Positions 61,459-64,000 of a DNA stretch of 64,000 nucleotides are shown here, in pieces; within the stretch, counting starts at the first letter, position 1, and each line of letters starts with the position of its first letter. The translations under genes were made by a program, and so were the position numbers. The notes under the pieces were generated by a model. The model saw only the letters and a list, made by a program, of their open reading frames with translations. It was not told the DNA's origin and searched no databases. Source of the DNA: Nonomuraea maritima (GTDB taxonomy: Bacteria; Actinomycetota; Actinomycetes; Streptosporangiales; Streptosporangiaceae); NCBI RefSeq assembly GCF_900100395.1, contig NZ_FNFB01000039.1, positions 1 through 64,000 of the forward strand. The letters run 5' to 3'.

Positions 61459-63147
61459 TCAGGCTGTCCGGGCCCGCCGCTCGTCCTGCTCGGCTTCCTC
61501 GATCCGGCCCAGGTCGCGCAGGGCCACGGCGCGGTTGGCGTACAGGTCGGGGTCGGGCTGCAGCTCGACGGCTCGCGTCAGGTCCGCGACCGCGCCCGCC
61601 GGGTCCCCGGCGGCGTACCGGAGCACGCCCCGGTTGCCCCAGGCGGCGGCGAGCTCCGGAGCCCGCGCCACCGCCGCGTCCAGCGCCGTCCCGGCCGACT
61701 CCCACCGGCCCGCCGCCGTCTCCAGCTGGCCCAGCACCGTGAGCAGGTACGGATCGCCGGGCGCCAGCGCCAGCCCCGCCGTCACGTCGGCCCTTGCCTC
61801 GTCGTCGCGTCCGGCCGCGGCCAGCAGCCCGGCCCGGTTGACGTAGGCGTCCAGGTAGCCGGGGTCCAGCTCGATCACGTACGCCAGGTCGGCCAGCGCC
61901 CCCTCGGTGTCACCCAGCACCGTGCGCACCTCGGCCCGGTTGTAGTACGCCTCCGGCAGCGGCGGCCCGGCGCGCACGGCTCGCTCGAAGTCGGCCAGCG
62001 CCTCGTCGTACCGGCCGAGCCGGAACAGCAGGTTGCCCCGTTCGAGCAGATGGTCGGGGAATTCAGGGTCGATGGCGACGGCGGCGCCGTAGTCGTCCAG
62101 CGCCTCCTTGACGTGCCCCATCGCGGCCAGCAGCTGTACCCGGTTGGCCAGCAGGACCATGCGGTGCAGCGGGTGGCGGGTCCCCAGCTCGCGCGCCAGC
62201 TCGATGGCCGACTCGACCAGCGCGAGTGCCGCGTCCAGTCGTCCGTGCCGCAGCTCGACCAGCGCCAGGCCGTTCCGGTCGAACCCCAGCTTGAACGCCC
62301 GCTCGGCCGGGTCGGGCAGCAGGGTGGAGATCGCGATGGCCGCGTTCAGCCACCTTCTCGCCCTGGCCAGGTCACGGCGTGCGCGGTCGGGGTGGCGGGC
62401 GTCGAGCATCGCGCTGCCGTACGCCGCCGCCGCGTGCATCGCCGGGTCCTGGCTGGTCAGCCGGACGAGGTCCCACACCGCCCACGCCTCCGTGGTACGG
62501 CCCAGCCCGCCGAGCGCGGTCGCCGTCCGGTGGGCGAAGCGCCACCACAGGTCGCCGCCCGGCTCCGTCCGGGCGAGGCCGCGTTCGCCCAGCTCGGCCG
62601 CGGCGTGCAGGAAGCCCTCGCGGACGCACCGGTCGACGGCCGCCCACAGCTCGGCGGCGTCGCGGGTGTCCGACGGCGGCTCGGGGCCCGCCGAGTAGAC
62701 GCTGATCGCGAGCGTGGCGGGCGGGATGCGCCGCATCATGACGTCGAGCAGCTCGGTGTCGGTCGGGTCGGCGTGCGCGCCGTTGCACACGACGATCCGC
62801 GACCCCGGTGGCACCGCGTCGCGGACGAACTCCGCCAGCCCGTTCGCCAGCCGCAGCGTGCGCCGGGGAGCGGGCACGAGGATGCGTTCGTCCTCGGCCA
62901 GCCCGTCGTCGATCGTGCCGCGCCCGGCCCGGACCGTCGCCGCGAGTTCGGGCGCGGCCGCCCTGATCTCGATGTCGTGGGCCGCCACCAGCTGTCTGGA
63001 ACGTTCCAAGGGCCCCAGGTGACGCAGGAGAGCAGCCGCGACGATGTAGGGGCCGCACGGCCCGCGATGCGCGTCGATCAACGGAAGGAGCAGCCGCGCG
63101 GCCCCCGGCGCACCGGGCGGCTCGCCGTGGACGGTGCGGTGGGTCAC
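61459..63147 (-). CDS. TPR-repeat protein
   Basis: 562 aa. An N-terminal ~170 residues, predicted ATPase-less helical/Rossmann-like (ARLLLPLIDAHRGPCGPYIVAAALLRHL, SRIVVCNGAHADPTDTELLDVMMRRIPP), precede about nine tetratricopeptide repeats (e.g. AEVRTVLGDTEGALADLAYVIELDPGYLDAY). It is a protein-interaction scaffold of unknown partner. The start (GTG 63147, or TTG 63165) lies at the edge of a TnpB transposon right end, so the original 5' end or promoter may have been displaced. Confidence 0.75.
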   Translation of the reverse strand: MTHRTVHGEPPGAPGAARLLLPLIDAHRGPCGPYIVAAALLRHLGPLERSRQLVAAHDIEIRAAAPELAATVRAGRGTIDDGLAEDERILVPAPRRTLRLANGLAEFVRDAVPPGSRIVVCNGAHADPTDTELLDVMMRRIPPATLAISVYSAGPEPPSDTRDAAELWAAVDRCVREGFLHAAAELGERGLARTEPGGDLWWRFAHRTATALGGLGRTTEAWAVWDLVRLTSQDPAMHAAAAYGSAMLDARHPDRARRDLARARRWLNAAIAISTLLPDPAERAFKLGFDRNGLALVELRHGRLDAALALVESAIELARELGTRHPLHRMVLLANRVQLLAAMGHVKEALDDYGAAVAIDPEFPDHLLERGNLLFRLGRYDEALADFERAVRAGPPLPEAYYNRAEVRTVLGDTEGALADLAYVIELDPGYLDAYVNRAGLLAAAGRDDEARADVTAGLALAPGDPYLLTVLGQLETAAGRWESAGTALDAAVARAPELAAAWGNRGVLRYAAGDPAGAVADLTRAVELQPDPDLYANRAVALRDLGRIEEAEQDERRARTA

Positions 63148-63149
63148 CG

Positions 63150-64000
63150 TTGCTTTGAGTCTCAAGGACTCTCAGCATCCCGGGCATTTCGGCCCGGGAG
63201 GTCCGTCCCTTCACCAGAGCGTCAAAGGCTCGGCTTGAGTACGGTCTCTCGTTTCTGTCTGCCGCGGGTGCGGCAGGGTTGCGCCCCCTGCCCGCCCCGC
63301 GCTCGCCTTGCGGCGGGTACGGGTGGTGCGGGTCTTCTGGTCGGCTCCGCGAGGCTTCGACACCACATCGGTGGTGTCCTGGTCTCCGGCCACTCCGGTA
63401 CCAGTACTGCAGGTCGCCGCGAGTGCGGCGAGGTTGCGAGCGGCGTTGTCGTCCCGGTCCAGGACCAGGTGACAGGCGTCGCATGCGTAGGTCCGGACGT
63501 GCAGCGGCAGCTTGGCTTTCACCGCGCCGCACCCGGAACAGGTTTTGGAGGAGGGGTACCAGCGGTCGGCCGCGACGATCCGGCCACCCGCCCAGGCGGT
63601 CTTGTAGGTGAGCCGGCGGCGGATCTCGCCGAATCCAGCGTCGGCGATCTTGCGGGCGAGGCGCCGGTTACGGAGCATGCCGGCGACGTTGAGGTCTTCA
63701 ATCGCGATGGTGCCGTACTCGGCGGCCACGGCGGTGGTGAGCTTGTGCAGAGCGTCTTCGCGGAGGTTCGCCACCCGGTGGTGGATCTTGTTCCGCTGGG
63801 CGTTGGCTTTCTCCCACCGGCGGGACGGCTTGCGGCCGGTCCCGCGGTCGGGGCCCTGACGGCGGGACACGATCCGGGACACGCGGCGCAGCAGCTTACG
63901 CGCCCGCTCGTAGTGCCCGGGATTGGGCGCGGTGCGGATCTCGCCGGCGCTGTCCGCCATCACCGCGAGGACCTTGATCCCGAGGTCGATCCCGACAGCC
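63150..64000 (-). mobile_element. IS200/IS605-type TnpB element, right end and part of tnpB
   Basis: The element consists of the tnpB gene (entering from the right edge) and a right end with two hairpins: TCCCGGGC/GCCCGGGA (63178-63185 and 63192-63199) and GAGTC/GACTC around 63157-63171, with the palindrome TTGAGTCTCAA (63155-63165) at the tip. The TPR gene start lies 8 bp beyond. The guide-RNA (omega RNA) scaffold would be read from the 3' end of tnpB through this right end. Confidence 0.7.
63211..64000 (-). CDS. tnpB: TnpB (OrfB) RNA-guided endonuclease, partial
   Basis: C-terminal ~263 codons, continuing past the window edge. The RuvC-like triad is visible: Asp in GIDLGIKVLAV at the edge, Glu in IAIEDLNVAGML, and Asp in LDRDDNAARNLA. 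The zinc ribbon has CSGCGAVK and CDACHLVL. The C-terminus is Arg/Lys-rich. TnpB is the RNA-guided DNA nuclease of IS605-like elements and ancestor of Cas12. No TnpA is visible in the window. Confidence 0.9.
   Translation of the reverse strand, partial: AVGIDLGIKVLAVMADSAGEIRTAPNPGHYERARKLLRRVSRIVSRRQGPDRGTGRKPSRRWEKANAQRNKIHHRVANLREDALHKLTTAVAAEYGTIAIEDLNVAGMLRNRRLARKIADAGFGEIRRRLTYKTAWAGGRIVAADRWYPSSKTCSGCGAVKAKLPLHVRTYACDACHLVLDRDDNAARNLAALAATCSTGTGVAGDQDTTDVVSKPRGADQKTRTTRTRRKASAGRAGGATLPHPRQTETRDRTQAEPLTLW

Overview
The window is high-GC actinobacterial chromosome, most likely from a Streptosporangiales/Nonomuraea-like filamentous organism. This is inferred from gene content, codon bias, frequent GTG/TTG starts, leaderless-looking promoters, a c-di-AMP riboswitch, the tiny ribosomal protein bL37, and an orphan XRE-DUF5753/ATPase pair. 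The window opens inside the 5' end of a 16S rRNA gene (minus strand) and closes inside a TnpB gene (minus strand).

Layout. 1-8.0 kb: rrn leader with two promoters, then a minus-strand protein-quality-control block (tig, clpP1, clpP2, clpX) and valS. 8.0-16.3 kb: XRE-DUF5753 regulator divergent from a small anti-sigma-like ATPase, DinB and DoxX proteins, a long low-complexity Gly/Gln/His then Pro/Ser/Thr-rich membrane protein, an overlapping hypothetical/DUF6461-like pair, a frameshifted hypothetical gene, divergent tRNA-Pro and tRNA-Gly, a 47-aa membrane protein and a uridine-kinase-like protein with a broken P-loop. 16.4-21.0 kb: orphan trpB2-type gene, bL37, a DeoR regulator overlapping galT, and a c-di-AMP riboswitch in front of a secreted coiled-coil cell-wall protein. 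21.0-23.3 kb: a relic integrative element bounded by a perfect 22-bp direct repeat. It holds a frameshifted tyrosine integrase and two SUKH (SMI1/KNR4) proteins, and its left att site is the 3' end of the riboswitch-controlled gene.

23.3-45.7 kb: VOC protein, TrmB/LuxR-like regulator divergent from a large secreted subtilisin, Rip1-type site-2 protease, NarL-type response regulator, SpoIIE phosphatase, Eis-like acetyltransferase, rpiB, def, aldehyde dehydrogenase, Rv2466c-like DsbA protein with a CxxA motif, pepN, Ser/Thr kinase, a conserved hypothetical, DUF5130, a NERD protein, and a TetR divergent from a TesB-like thioesterase. 46-64 kb: ilvD, duplicated intergenic repeats, a WYL protein, a beta-lactamase-fold lipoprotein, a repeat-rich non-coding stretch, FmdB zinc ribbon, a TetR pseudogene, GNAT, HNH, prolyl oligopeptidase, AraC/VOC pair, DUF6223, purU, Pit/DUF47 phosphate pair, DUF1722, a second beta-lactamase-fold protein, a TPR protein, and a TnpB element whose right end abuts the TPR gene's start.

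Themes: proteolysis (ClpXP, Rip, S8, S9, PepN, Def), many stand-alone regulators, and short tandem duplications at gene ends. At least twelve genes have a TANNNT-type hexamer 6-8 nt before the start codon and no obvious Shine-Dalgarno sequence, which suggests leaderless mRNAs. Nothing here amounts to a clearly new multi-gene system. The strongest non-routine items are the relic integrative element, the TnpB/TPR junction, the low-complexity surface-like protein and the CxxA thioredoxin-fold protein.
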